Under the pieces are notes generated by a model. That model did no database searches and was not told the origin of the DNA. It saw nothing but the letters and a program-made list of their open reading frames with translations. DNA of 64,000 nt from Pirellulales bacterium (lineage in GTDB: Bacteria; Planctomycetota; Planctomycetia; Pirellulales; JACPPG01): positions 31,513 to 95,512 of the forward strand of contig DASXEJ010000153.1 of assembly GCA_036490175.1 (NCBI GenBank). The letters are read 5' to 3'. Below are positions 16,782 to 24,451 of the stretch, one piece after another (positions within the stretch are counted from its first letter, which is position 1; every line of letters begins with the position of its first letter). A program made the translations under genes and the position numbers.

Positions 16782-18080
16782 TCAGACTTGCGGCAGCGTC
16801 CACGGTGCCCGGTATTCGCGTCCGAGCAAGGAATTGGCATCGGGGTCGGCCGCTGGGAAACGCCACGCATCAGAATCCCAGGCGAGTTTGCGTCCCACGC
16901 GTTGCGAGATATTGCCGAGGTGACAGAGTGATGTGCTGACATGTCCCACGTCGATGTCGGCTGTCAGTTGCGCCGTGCCGCGGATCGCGTCCAGCCAGTT
17001 GCGCTGATGTTGCGGTTCGTACGAAACATCTCCTTCATAGCCCGCCTTCTTTGGCTCTTTCGGCCGATGGATCCACCAGTTGCGTCCGTCGGTGGTGACG
17101 ACGCCACTGGCGCCGTGGAATTCCACGCCGAACGTGGAGTCATTCATCCCGAACGGCGACCATGTGCGATGCTCCCACACCAGCGTCAGCCCGGGATACT
17201 CGTAGCACACCACTTGCGTGTCGGGTGTTACCTGATCGTCGTCGAAGAATTGTTTGGCGCCGCTCGAGACGATACTGGTCGGCAATCCGACCCCCAGACC
17301 CCAACGGGCCAAATCGAGACCGTGTACGCCATTGTTGCCCAACTCGCCGGTGCCGTATTCCCAGAACCAGTGCCAGCGGTAGTGAAAGTGATTCGGGTTG
17401 AACGGCCGGCTAGGAGCGGCGCCCAACCACATGTCGTAGTTCACCCCGGCGGGAATGGGCGCGTCAGCGGCGCGGCCGATATCCTCGCGGCGTGATGTGA
17501 TCCAGCTGCGGGCGAAGTGCAATTTGCCAACGCCGCCGGACTTGAGGAACTCGACCAGGGCTTGCATCGACTTGCTCGAGCGACGCTGGGTGTCGACCTG
17601 CACCAAACGGTTGTACTTTCGCGCCGCAGCCACCATCCGTTGCCCCTCGACCACGTTGTGCGAACAGGGTTTTTCGACCAGCACGTGCTTGCCGGCCATG
17701 CAGGCATGAATCGTGGCCAAGGCGTGCCAATGGTCGGGCGTGGCGATCACGACTCCGTCGACGCTCTGGTCGTCTAACATACGTCGGAAATCGCCAATCG
17801 CCTGCGGCGCTCGATTCTGACCTGACGAGATCGATTCCAGGGCGGGGCCGATCACCCGCTCGTCCACGTCGCAAAGATACGCGATCGACACATCCGGTTG
17901 CGCCGCAAGCACGCCGGCCAAAGCTTTGCCGCGGCCGTTGAGCCCCATTATCCCTAGCGTGATGCGTTCGTTCGCGCTGCGGGCAGCCCGCAGGACGTTT
18001 GGGGAAAGTGCCGAAGCGGCAAGCGTAGCCATCGCAGCCGAACCGGTATGCAAGAAATGACGGCGATCGAGTTGATTCAT
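16782..18080 (-). CDS. Gfo/Idh/MocA family oxidoreductase with Tat leader
   Basis: The protein has 432 residues and an excellent ribosome-binding site (AGGAGGGATC before the ATG at 18080). The N-terminus is a twin-arginine-like leader (LDRRHFLHTGSAAMATLAAS). It is followed by a Rossmann domain (ITLGIMGLNGRGKALAG, near residues 40-56) and the family signature EKPCSHN with its catalytic-region Lys. The C-terminal domain (NGVHGLDLARWGLG, TLVWEHRTWSPFG) is of the planctomycete exported subfamily. Members are NAD(P)-dependent oxidoreductases or lyases acting on sugars and derivatives. The leader implies export with cofactor bound. Substrate unknown. A close architectural relative is at 52849-54192. 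Confidence 0.87.
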   Translation of the reverse strand: MNQLDRRHFLHTGSAAMATLAASALSPNVLRAARSANERITLGIMGLNGRGKALAGVLAAQPDVSIAYLCDVDERVIGPALESISSGQNRAPQAIGDFRRMLDDQSVDGVVIATPDHWHALATIHACMAGKHVLVEKPCSHNVVEGQRMVAAARKYNRLVQVDTQRRSSKSMQALVEFLKSGGVGKLHFARSWITSRREDIGRAADAPIPAGVNYDMWLGAAPSRPFNPNHFHYRWHWFWEYGTGELGNNGVHGLDLARWGLGVGLPTSIVSSGAKQFFDDDQVTPDTQVVCYEYPGLTLVWEHRTWSPFGMNDSTFGVEFHGASGVVTTDGRNWWIHRPKEPKKAGYEGDVSYEPQHQRNWLDAIRGTAQLTADIDVGHVSTSLCHLGNISQRVGRKLAWDSDAWRFPAADPDANSLLGREYRAPWTLPQV

Positions 18081-18229
18081 TGCGATCCCTCCTGATCTAC
18101 GTGGAACAGTTGGCGATCATTCGGTTATGACATGCCGCTGGGCGGCGAGTCCGACGGCATTGTCGGTCGGCTGTACCTTCATGGTCAGCCCACGCGATCC
18201 GCCGCCATTTCGGCGCCGATCTGGAAGTC

Positions 18230-19078
18230 TTACTTGCCGGCTGCTATGTGGCAGTGATCGAGCATCTCGCCCGGCGTGGTCACATAGCTCGTATAGAACG
18301 GACCGAACTCCGCGTAGCGGGCACTCGCCTCGTCGAAGCGCATCGTATAGACGATCTCTTTGAGGAACGCCGGATTGCGGGCCCACAGCGTGACGCCCCA
18401 TTCCCAATCGTCTAGCCCTACCGAGGCCGTAATCAGCTGTGTCACCCGTCCGCCGAATTTCATGCCGCTACGACCGTGCTCGGCCATCAAACGGCTGCGC
18501 TCGGCAAAGTCGAGCAGGAACCAGTTTTCTCCCACTTTGCGCTTTTTGTTCATCGGGTAAAAGCAGGTGTTCGGCCAGGGAGGCATATCGGGAGTAAGCC
18601 GTTGCCGGCGCATCATGACTTCGCGACTTTCGTACGCCTTGAGCTTGGCCTTGTAGGTGGGGCTATCGGCCACTTCCCCCTCTTCGACCAGACGCTGGCC
18701 GTACTGCTCGACGGTGGGAACATACTCCGATACCTCGGTAAGCGAGACAAACGAATACGTTGGCTCGATCGCTGGGCCAAGCCGGCTGGCTAGCACGCGC
18801 TGATGCACGCTGTCGAGCACCAATGGCGACGGATCGAGCAACATCAGTCCGAAATCGGCCTTATGACCGGCAACGATCGACGTTTGCAATCGTTGCGGAG
18901 CAGCAGCGGCGGACGGATCCAGCAGCGCGACCAGTTCTTGGCGTCCCGCGCGGAGATCGTCGGCGTGCATTCCGGCGAGCACGCCGCGATCGAAACGATA
19001 ATAAAGATGGCTACAGTGCCAGCCTTCGACGGGCGAGAGCGAGATTTCAGGTGCTTCAGCCGCGGGGGCGTGACTCAT
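18230..19078 (-). CDS. hemQ: Coproheme decarboxylase HemQ (chlorite dismutase family)
   Basis: The protein has 282 residues from the ATG at 19078 (MSHAP); longer in-frame starts would add an unconvincing leader. It belongs to the chlorite dismutase superfamily and carries HemQ hallmarks: VEGWHCSHLYYRFD at the N-terminus, PPWPNTCFYPMNKKR with the YPMxKxR motif holding the catalytic Tyr, then LMAEHGRSGMKF and SVGLDDWEWGVTLWA. HemQ performs the last step of the coproporphyrin-dependent haem pathway, converting coproheme to haem b with peroxide. The true chlorite dismutase Arg context is not seen. Two small unknown genes lie upstream on the same strand. A need for haem fits the c-type proteins in this window. 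Confidence 0.9.
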   Translation of the reverse strand: MSHAPAAEAPEISLSPVEGWHCSHLYYRFDRGVLAGMHADDLRAGRQELVALLDPSAAAAPQRLQTSIVAGHKADFGLMLLDPSPLVLDSVHQRVLASRLGPAIEPTYSFVSLTEVSEYVPTVEQYGQRLVEEGEVADSPTYKAKLKAYESREVMMRRQRLTPDMPPWPNTCFYPMNKKRKVGENWFLLDFAERSRLMAEHGRSGMKFGGRVTQLITASVGLDDWEWGVTLWARNPAFLKEIVYTMRFDEASARYAEFGPFYTSYVTTPGEMLDHCHIAAGK

Positions 19079-19261
19079 GGTCGGTGATCCTAGGTTCGGC
19101 GATCCAATGTTGTTTTGTAGGTCTATGAGCGCATATTCGATGCCGACGGTCAACCGGGGCTGGGACGGGGCCATGGCGTACGATGAAACGCTGTGAAGAA
19201 GCCCGGATCGACCAATCATCTCGGGCGTCGGATTGAATCGATGCTCGGCCGCCTGCAGCAA

Positions 19262-19744
19262 TTACATCAAGGAGCCGGACTGCGGATCGATGCCGACGCC
19301 GCCAGTGAGTTCCGTCAGCGCGTCGAGCACGATTAACAGTGTGCTGGGGTCGAGCATGTCGTCTCCCTCGTCACCCTCCGAGTTTTCGACCATCTGCTCA
19401 AAGTGCATGATGTCGAATCGCGCGTCGCTCTTGGAGAGTTGCGACAGCTTTGTCGCATCGGTTGTCTCGCCCGGAGGCATTTCGTCCACCAGTGTCGCCA
19501 CTTGCTCCTGGACGTCTTCGCCGGCCAGAAAGCTGATATCGAGCGCGGAGAAATCGTCGGGCGAGAGCAACGTCAGGGATTCAAACAGGCCGTTTTCGTC
19601 GGCTTGTAAGTCCGCCAGTTGATAATGGCTTCCCAACGCCTTGAGCGTTGCTTCGACCTTGGTCAAGGTAGGACGCTGCGACGATCGAAACAGCACGAAA
19701 TACGTCTCGCGCCATTGAAAGCTTTCCGTTTCGAACATCGTCAT
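19262..19744 (-). CDS. Hypothetical acidic protein upstream of hemQ
   Basis: This 160-residue soluble protein belongs to no family I recognise. The ATG at 19744 has AGGAAA about seven bases upstream; a second ATG two codons later is possible. The N-terminus ETYFVLFRSSQRPTLTKVEA followed by LKALGSHYQLADLQADENG looks like an alpha/beta domain. The C-terminal half is acidic, with MVENSEGDEGDDMLDPSTLL and a short hydrophobic helix (LLIVLDALTEL). No signal peptide or membrane helix is present. It sits 183 bp upstream of hemQ and downstream of a 77-residue gene, all on the minus strand. A shared role with hemQ is possible but only inferred from position. Confidence 0.7.
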   Translation of the reverse strand: MTMFETESFQWRETYFVLFRSSQRPTLTKVEATLKALGSHYQLADLQADENGLFESLTLLSPDDFSALDISFLAGEDVQEQVATLVDEMPPGETTDATKLSQLSKSDARFDIMHFEQMVENSEGDEGDDMLDPSTLLIVLDALTELTGGVGIDPQSGSLM

Positions 19745-19857
19745 GGCGATTTCCTCTGCGTGCTCTCGTGGCCGTCAGGGACGGATACGACACGCTGCCG
19801 AACGTCGAGCATTCCGTTCTGGGCCAGGCGGATTGCCGATTGGCACGTCCGCTCTGG

Positions 19858-20091
19858 TCATTCCCAATTGTCGCCGGGCCCGGCTGGCCCGCCGGCCCAT
19901 TCTTCAAGAGCTTTTAGCAGCGCGTCACGTTCTTCCATGTTGGCCCACACGACCTCACCCTGTTCGAGGCGCACTTCGTAGTCCCCCTCGCACTGGCAAT
20001 CATCTTCACCGCAGAAATGTGGGGTCGCGGCCACCCAGATGACGCGGTAGAGGGGAACGTGTTTATCGTCGATCAGGCAAAAGACGGACAT
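19858..20091 (-). CDS. Small conserved-type Cys/His-containing protein
   Basis: The protein has 77 residues and no recognised family. It opens with a beta-like stretch (SVFCLIDDKHVPLYRVIWVA), then a metal-site-like cluster HFCGEDDCQCEGDYEVRLEQ (residues 25-44, with H, C, C, C). An acidic helix ERDALLKALEEWAG and a Gly/Pro tail close it. The Cys spacing C-x4-C-x-C could bind zinc or iron, but this is inference. No signal peptide is seen. The ATG lacks a clear Shine-Dalgarno sequence. It lies between proC (stop at 20212) and the 160-residue gene, all on the minus strand. Confidence 0.6.
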   Translation of the reverse strand: MSVFCLIDDKHVPLYRVIWVAATPHFCGEDDCQCEGDYEVRLEQGEVVWANMEERDALLKALEEWAGGPAGPGDNWE

Positions 20092-20211
20092 TTATATCTG
20101 GCCTGCAGCCAACCTCCGAAGCGCGATCAATTCTTGTTCCGTCACGTCCCGCGGCGGCGGTTCGACGACTGACGCGAGCAGGACGGGAGCCGGCTGCGTA
20201 ACCGCATTGTG

Positions 20212-21042
20212 TCACGAACTCTTGGATTTCGACAGGGCACCTAGCTCGGCGGATCGTCGCGTTGCTGCTTCCACGGCAGCGATCAGCGCGGACCGCACGC
20301 CACCCGCTTCGAGAGCGGCTAGTCCGGCGATCGTCGTGCCGCCAGGGCTAGCGACCGCGTCTTTCAACTGGGCCGGGTGTTGCCCGGTTTTGAGCACCAT
20401 TTCGGCCGCACCTCGCACCGTTTGGGCGGCCAGGGCCGTGGCCACGTCGCGCGGCAGGCCCACCTTAACGCCGCCGTCACTCAGCGCCTCGATGATGACA
20501 TAAACGAGCGCCGGGCCTGAGCCTGACAAACCTGTCACGGCATCGAGCAGCGTCTCGCTCACCTGGTGGGCGGTTCCGACCGCGCCCAGTAGCTCAGCCA
20601 CCAATACTGCGTCGCTGGGCAGAGCGCCCGGTCCAAGGCAGTAGCCACTGGCACCTGTACCGACCAGGCATGGGGTATTGGGCATGACGCGCACTAACCT
20701 CGGGCCTTCGCCCAGACCGGCCGCCAGGGTCGATAGCGGGATGCCGGCAGCGATCGAAATCACCAGATGGTCGCGGGTGGCATGCCCGCGCAGTTCGCCT
20801 AGAACTTCCCCCATGTTCTGCGGCTTTACGGCCAAGAACACGACATCGGCGCCGGCCAACACCTCGCGATTCGTGGCGGCTAACCGGCCGCCGGTCTCGC
20901 GGGCGAACTGTTCGGCGGATTCGGGCAGGGGGTCGCTGGCCAACACTCGATCGGCCGAGGCCAGGTTGGCAGCCAGCAAACCCTTGGCTAGCGCCGTGGC
21001 CATGCGGCCTGCGCCAATGAATCCGAAGGTGGGATTTGCCAT
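20212..21042 (-). CDS. proC: Pyrroline-5-carboxylate reductase
   Basis: This 276-residue cytoplasmic enzyme makes proline by NAD(P)H-dependent reduction of 1-pyrroline-5-carboxylate. The N-terminal Rossmann motif is GFIGAGRMATALAKGLLAA (residues 6-24). VVFLAVKPQNM and VRVMPNTPCLVGTGASGYCL follow, both diagnostic of ProC. The C-terminal dimerisation domain has TGLSGSGPALVYVIIEAL, DGGVKVGLPRDVATALAAQT and the PROSITE-like stretch VASPGGTTIAGL. Length is typical (about 270). It has no obvious operon partner; the next gene downstream on the minus strand is the 77-residue gene. The start at 21042 has only a weak Shine-Dalgarno sequence. Confidence 0.95.
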   Translation of the reverse strand: MANPTFGFIGAGRMATALAKGLLAANLASADRVLASDPLPESAEQFARETGGRLAATNREVLAGADVVFLAVKPQNMGEVLGELRGHATRDHLVISIAAGIPLSTLAAGLGEGPRLVRVMPNTPCLVGTGASGYCLGPGALPSDAVLVAELLGAVGTAHQVSETLLDAVTGLSGSGPALVYVIIEALSDGGVKVGLPRDVATALAAQTVRGAAEMVLKTGQHPAQLKDAVASPGGTTIAGLAALEAGGVRSALIAAVEAATRRSAELGALSKSKSS

Positions 21043-21504
21043 GAACCGCTCGCCGCCAAAACGATGCTATCGGAACGTTTTCTCGTGCTGCACGAAGTGG
21101 GGCCGCCGCATACCCTGCAACGGCTACGCCGCGTGTTCCCTAACTTTACCGCGCAGGAGCCGTGAATCTGCGCATCATGCTACGCAAAAGGGGGATGACA
21201 GACAATCCATCGGTGCTGGCCAGTACGCGTTGTGTGTGTTAGCAGCGTAAGATTAGTTGCATTAGGTACTTAATGAGAGAATTCGATTCAATTGGCGCAT
21301 TTCGGTTGCGATACGGGCGTGGCCAGCCAAAACAGCTTTTCCCTGGCGAGGATGCCGCAGTGGCCACCGGCGTGTCGCTTCAAATCCGCCTGGACTCGGC
21401 CGCTGGTTTTTGCGACACTCCGCGCCCCATCAAGTGCCGGCCCTGCGTAATCTCGGGTTGGAAATCCTTTGAAGTCGCTGTGGAGCTTCCCGGCCGTGAA
21501 CGTA
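21043..21504. other. Intergenic region between proC and a lipoprotein gene
   Basis: This region of 462 bases separates divergent genes. I see no recognisable coding sequence, RNA gene or repeat. The short open frames have neither good ribosome-binding sites nor domain motifs. It presumably contains the proC promoter and the promoter of the lipoprotein gene, neither of which I could localise. Confidence 0.4.
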
Positions 21505-21882
21505 ATGCGTCCATGGTTTGCCGTATGCCTTCTGGCGCCACTGCTCTGTGGCTGTCAGCCGCTGACGCCGGCAGGTTCGCAGTCGTCGCCGCTTGCCAGC
21601 CAGGCTGCCGCTGCGCATGACGACGATACATTCCAGGGCCGACTTGCCAGCACAACACGGCAAGTAACGGACACCGTGAGTAAGCCCTTTGATCCGGCTT
21701 ATCAAAAGCAAAAACAGCAAGACGCCGAGCTGAAGAAGCGCCAAAAGCAACAACAAGAGGCCGCGGTCAAACGACGCAAAGCGCAGCAGCCGCGATCACC
21801 CCTCATGGCGTGGCTATTCCCCGAGCCTAAGACGCCGCGCACTCTCTCGGAGTGGCTGTCGCAAGAGCGGCCCGAGTCGTAG
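21505..21882 (+). CDS. Small putative lipoprotein with charged coiled-coil region
   Basis: The protein has 125 residues. The ATG at 21505 gives a classic lipoprotein signal: MRPWFAVCLLAPLLCGC with the likely lipidated Cys at residue 17; a GTG nine bases upstream is an alternative start. The mature part is polar: a short Ser/Ala linker, TTRQVTDTVSKPFDPAYQKQ, then a Lys/Gln-rich helix (QKQQDAELKKRQKQQQEAAV) likely to be a coiled coil. A Pro-rich end carrying WLFPEPKTPRTLSEWLSQ follows. No family recognised. It precedes a GNAT acetyltransferase and surE on the same strand, with 109 bp to the next start codon. Confidence 0.7.
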   Translation: MRPWFAVCLLAPLLCGCQPLTPAGSQSSPLASQAAAAHDDDTFQGRLASTTRQVTDTVSKPFDPAYQKQKQQDAELKKRQKQQQEAAVKRRKAQQPRSPLMAWLFPEPKTPRTLSEWLSQERPES

Positions 21883-21991
21883 GCTTCGCGTTTTTGCCTG
21901 CGAGTCTGTATCTCGACGAGTTGGGCATCGGCAGTTTGCCATGTAGACTGGTGCCGTCGAGGTCTGTAAGCGCGCTTTGGGGGATGCGGCC

Positions 21992-22540
21992 ATGGCTTGC
22001 GAACTCTCGGACGGCACAATCTGCCTTCGCGCGCCGTGCTCCACCGATATCGATGCCGCCGTCACGGCAGTGCGCGCCTCATTGGCCGAACTCACTGCTT
22101 GGACGACGTGGTGCCACATCGAGTATTCGCGCGCGGATGTCGAGCTGTTTTTGCGCAAAGTCGAGGCGGATCGTTTTGACGACACCGCCTACGATTTTTA
22201 TGTCTTCGATTCCCCCCGAACGCGCTTGCTGGGTGGCTGTGGCCTGTACCACTTAGATCATTTGCTTGGCAGCGCCAGTCTTGGATATTGGGTTCGTAGC
22301 GACGTTGCCCGTCAGGGCATTGCCACTGCCGCGGCTCGGTTGCTAATCAAGTTCGGCTTCCAGGAGCTCGAGCTGACACGTATCGAGATCCTGGCAGCGG
22401 CAACGAACGTTGCCAGCCAACGGGTGGCCGTCAAAGTCGGCGCCGTCCGCGAAGGGATCCGACGAAACGGCTTGCGATTGCACGGTGGCCCTGTCGACGC
22501 CGTCGGCTTCTCGCTGATACCCGCAGATTTCGGCCTGTAG
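21992..22540 (+). CDS. GNAT family N-acetyltransferase (RimJ/RimL-like)
   Basis: This 182-residue acetyl-CoA-dependent acyltransferase resembles the RimJ/RimL group that modifies protein N-termini or small amines. Visible elements are the N-terminal strand ICLRAPCSTDIDAAVTAVRA, then GGCGLYHLDHLLGSASLGYW, and the acetyl-CoA-binding motif A VARQGIATAAARLLIKFGF (Q/R-x-x-G-x-A equivalent RQGIATAA). LTRIEILAAATNVASQRVA follows, with the conserved N-x-x-S. The C-terminus is GAVREGIRRNGLRLHG. The ATG at 21992 was preferred over an upstream TTG. It lies between the lipoprotein and surE genes. The substrate cannot be told from the sequence. Confidence 0.85.
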   Translation: MACELSDGTICLRAPCSTDIDAAVTAVRASLAELTAWTTWCHIEYSRADVELFLRKVEADRFDDTAYDFYVFDSPRTRLLGGCGLYHLDHLLGSASLGYWVRSDVARQGIATAAARLLIKFGFQELELTRIEILAAATNVASQRVAVKVGAVREGIRRNGLRLHGGPVDAVGFSLIPADFGL

Positions 22541-22578
22541 CCTCTTCATCGTTGATCGCTTCGGCTACGATTGCAGGA

Positions 22579-23277
22579 ATGAAGTTCTTGCTTACCAACG
22601 ATGATGGTATCGATGCCCCGGGTCTGGCGGCGCTCGCGCTGGCCATGGCCGAGTTTGGCGAACTGGCGATCGTGGCGCCGGATCGTCACCTATCGGGTTG
22701 CGCCCATCAGACGACGACCGATCGTGGCCTGACTTTGGTCCGCGGACCGGACGGTCGTCACGCGCTCGATGGCACTCCGGTGGATTGCGTGCGCATTGGG
22801 CTGGGGCATGTGGCCCCTGATGTCGACTGGATCGTCTCGGGCATCAACGCCGGCGGGAACTTGGGGGCCGACATCTACCGGTCGGGCACAGTGGCCGCCG
22901 TGCGCGAGGGTGCCCTGTTGGGCAAGCCTGGGATCGCCATTTCACAATACCGCCGGCGCGACAGCGCGGCCGATTGGGGCCGCGCTGCGCGCTGGACGGC
23001 GGATGTGGTTCGGCTGCTCCTGGCGAAACCAGCCGAAACCGGCATCTTTTGGAACGTAAATCTGCCCGATCCCGTTATGCCCGCGACCGAACCCGCCATC
23101 GTGTTCTGTCCGATGGATCCGCACCCCTTTCCCATTGGCTATCGGCTAGTGGAGGGGCAGTACCGTTACGCGACCAACTATCACGACCGCCCCCGGCATC
23201 CAAGGCATGACGTCGAAGTTTGCTTCTCCGGGGCCATTGCCGTTACCCAGCTCGCCTTGCCACGCTTTGCGGGGTGA
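22579..23277 (+). CDS. surE: 5'/3'-nucleotidase SurE
   Basis: This 232-residue metal-dependent nucleoside monophosphate phosphatase is of the survival protein family. The N-terminal LLTNDDGIDAPGLAAL (residues 4-19) holds the metal-binding DD pair. VAPDRHLSGCAHQTTTDRGL supplies the Ser/Asn region; ALDGTPVDCVRIGL, DWIVSGINAGGNLGADIYRS and SGTVAAVREGALLGKPGIA are all diagnostic. The ATG at 22579 immediately precedes the conserved beta strand. The body ends with short family-typical strands, slightly shorter than the E. coli enzyme (253). It is 38 bp downstream of the GNAT gene and converges with csrA. Confidence 0.95.
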   Translation: MKFLLTNDDGIDAPGLAALALAMAEFGELAIVAPDRHLSGCAHQTTTDRGLTLVRGPDGRHALDGTPVDCVRIGLGHVAPDVDWIVSGINAGGNLGADIYRSGTVAAVREGALLGKPGIAISQYRRRDSAADWGRAARWTADVVRLLLAKPAETGIFWNVNLPDPVMPATEPAIVFCPMDPHPFPIGYRLVEGQYRYATNYHDRPRHPRHDVEVCFSGAIAVTQLALPRFAG

Positions 23278-23293
23278 CAATTCGAAGCCGAGT

Positions 23294-23316
23294 TGCCGTA
23301 TCGCGGGGCTACGGCA
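23294..23316. terminator. Hairpin at the end of csrA, between convergent surE and csrA
   Basis: TGCCGTA (23294-23300) and TACGGCA (23310-23316) pair across a 9-base loop. The stem overlaps the csrA stop codon and lies just past the surE stop, so it could end transcription from either side. The stem is short and without a clear U-tract, so confidence is modest. Confidence 0.3.
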
Positions 23317-23548
23317 GCACCTCGATATGATCCGCGGCCAATGGGATCGGGCAGGGAGTAGCCTGCGGGCGATGTGCGGTTAAATGCGCGTCATCGGCGA
23401 AGAACTCCAATTCGCCCCGCACGATACGCACGTTGGGCGGAGCCTCGATTCCCACACTCACGCGGCTTCCCACAACCCGATTGACGACGATCGTGATGTT
23501 GTCGCCGATGCGGATTCTTTCCCCTGCTTTGCGGCTTAGTACTAGCAT
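23309..23548 (-). CDS. csrA: Carbon storage regulator CsrA
   Basis: This is a 79-residue RNA-binding post-transcriptional regulator. The ATG at 23548 has a strong site (GGAAGGAGAG) upstream and starts with the family's MLVLSRKAGERIRIGDNITI. VVGSRVSVGIEAPPNVRIVR with the conserved V-R-I-x-R/E region follows. CsrA dimers bind GGA motifs in mRNA leaders and alter translation or stability. The C-terminal tail after the fifth strand (ADDAHLTAHRPQATPCPIPL) is longer than in E. coli CsrA (61 residues). It is a single gene here, and no flagellin or FliW gene is adjacent. Confidence 0.95.
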   Translation of the reverse strand: MLVLSRKAGERIRIGDNITIVVNRVVGSRVSVGIEAPPNVRIVRGELEFFADDAHLTAHRPQATPCPIPLAADHIEVLP

Positions 23549-23972
23549 CCTTGTCTCTCCTTCCAAAACTGGCTCAATCACACTGGGTCTATAATTGCTG
23601 GACGATCCTCACTCCTGACGGATGACAGTACAAAGCAAAGTCGATGCCAACGTTGATTTGCCGGCTCGGTTTTCATCCGGCTTGAAGAAAAGTGCGGGGA
23701 AAACGCGATTTTCTTGTGATTCCCCTTATGGTCCCGGCCCGTAGGACAGGTTCGCAAGCACCAAGTGCGTCTCTAAATGAGATGCTGGAGTCAGATTGAG
23801 ATCAAAAGCCGAGACACCGCCGTTGCGACGCATCGGCGGCCCGACCGCAGGGGCAGAATCTGCTAGCAGCAGGGCCTTGATAAACGGCTCGGCCAGATCC
23901 AGCTCTCTGCGGCTCTGGTCGGCTCACGGGTCGGTCGATAAAACAGGGCGGCACGTCACAGGACTCCGATCG
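23549..23972. other. Intergenic region between csrA and the NUDIX gene
   Basis: This 424-base stretch separates divergent genes. A consensus TATAAT reads on the plus strand at about 23590-23595 without a clear -35 box. A frame open from 23796 joins the NUDIX gene in frame, but its product upstream of residue 60 looks non-natural, so I treat it as leader. No RNA gene or repeat was recognised. Confidence 0.35.
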
Positions 23973-24398
23973 ATGCAGCCCGACATTCCCGCGCCCCTGT
24001 CCCAGGCCTCGGCCGTTCCGTATCGGATGTCCGAGGCGGGGCCCGAGTTCTGCCTGATCACGTCGTTATCGAGCGGCCGGTGGGGATTTCCCAAGGGGTT
24101 GATCGATCCTGGCGAGACGCCTACCGAGACGGCTCTCAAAGAGGCCTTGGAGGAGGCCGGCCTGCATGGCCAGATCGTGGGCGAGCCGGTAGGCGACTAC
24201 CAGTACGCCAAATGGGGCACGACCCTGTCGGTCACCGTTTTTCTGATGGAAGTCACCCACTGCGACACGACCTGGCTGGAAGCCGATCGTCGTCAACGGC
24301 TATGGGTCACCGCCCCACAAGCGGCCGGCATGCTCGACCGCCATTACCTGGCACGGCTGCTGAATCAGGCGATGAAGCGGCTGAGGGGCGCCGGCTAG
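23973..24398 (+). CDS. NUDIX hydrolase
   Basis: This 141-residue hydrolase of nucleoside diphosphates linked to another moiety was given the ATG at 23973 (with AGGA upstream) because the N-terminal strand VPYRMSEAGPEFCLITSLSS directly follows. The NUDIX box is GLIDPGETPTETALKEALEE followed by AGL; the usual REUxEE appears as KEALEE, a conservative change. WGFPKGLIDPGE and a final WVTAPQAAGMLDRHYLA resemble diadenosine/diphosphoinositol polyphosphate hydrolases. Substrate cannot be fixed. It faces the minus-strand oxidoreductase at 24452. Confidence 0.85.
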   Translation: MQPDIPAPLSQASAVPYRMSEAGPEFCLITSLSSGRWGFPKGLIDPGETPTETALKEALEEAGLHGQIVGEPVGDYQYAKWGTTLSVTVFLMEVTHCDTTWLEADRRQRLWVTAPQAAGMLDRHYLARLLNQAMKRLRGAG

Positions 24399-24451
24399 GC
24401 GGCCGGCGCTAGTGGCTCACGCGGTGTGCCTGGAGGGAGTACCCGCAGTTC

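Noticed and set aside
21273..21620. Plus-strand frame of 115 codons in the gap before the lipoprotein
   Set aside because: No ribosome-binding site and no motif, and it overlaps the lipoprotein gene, which has a clear lipobox.
24388..24409. Bidirectional terminator between the NUDIX and oxidoreductase genes
   Set aside because: A 7-bp GC stem (GCGCCGG / CCGGCGC) spans the NUDIX stop codon, but there is no T-tract and GC-rich stems this short are common by chance here.
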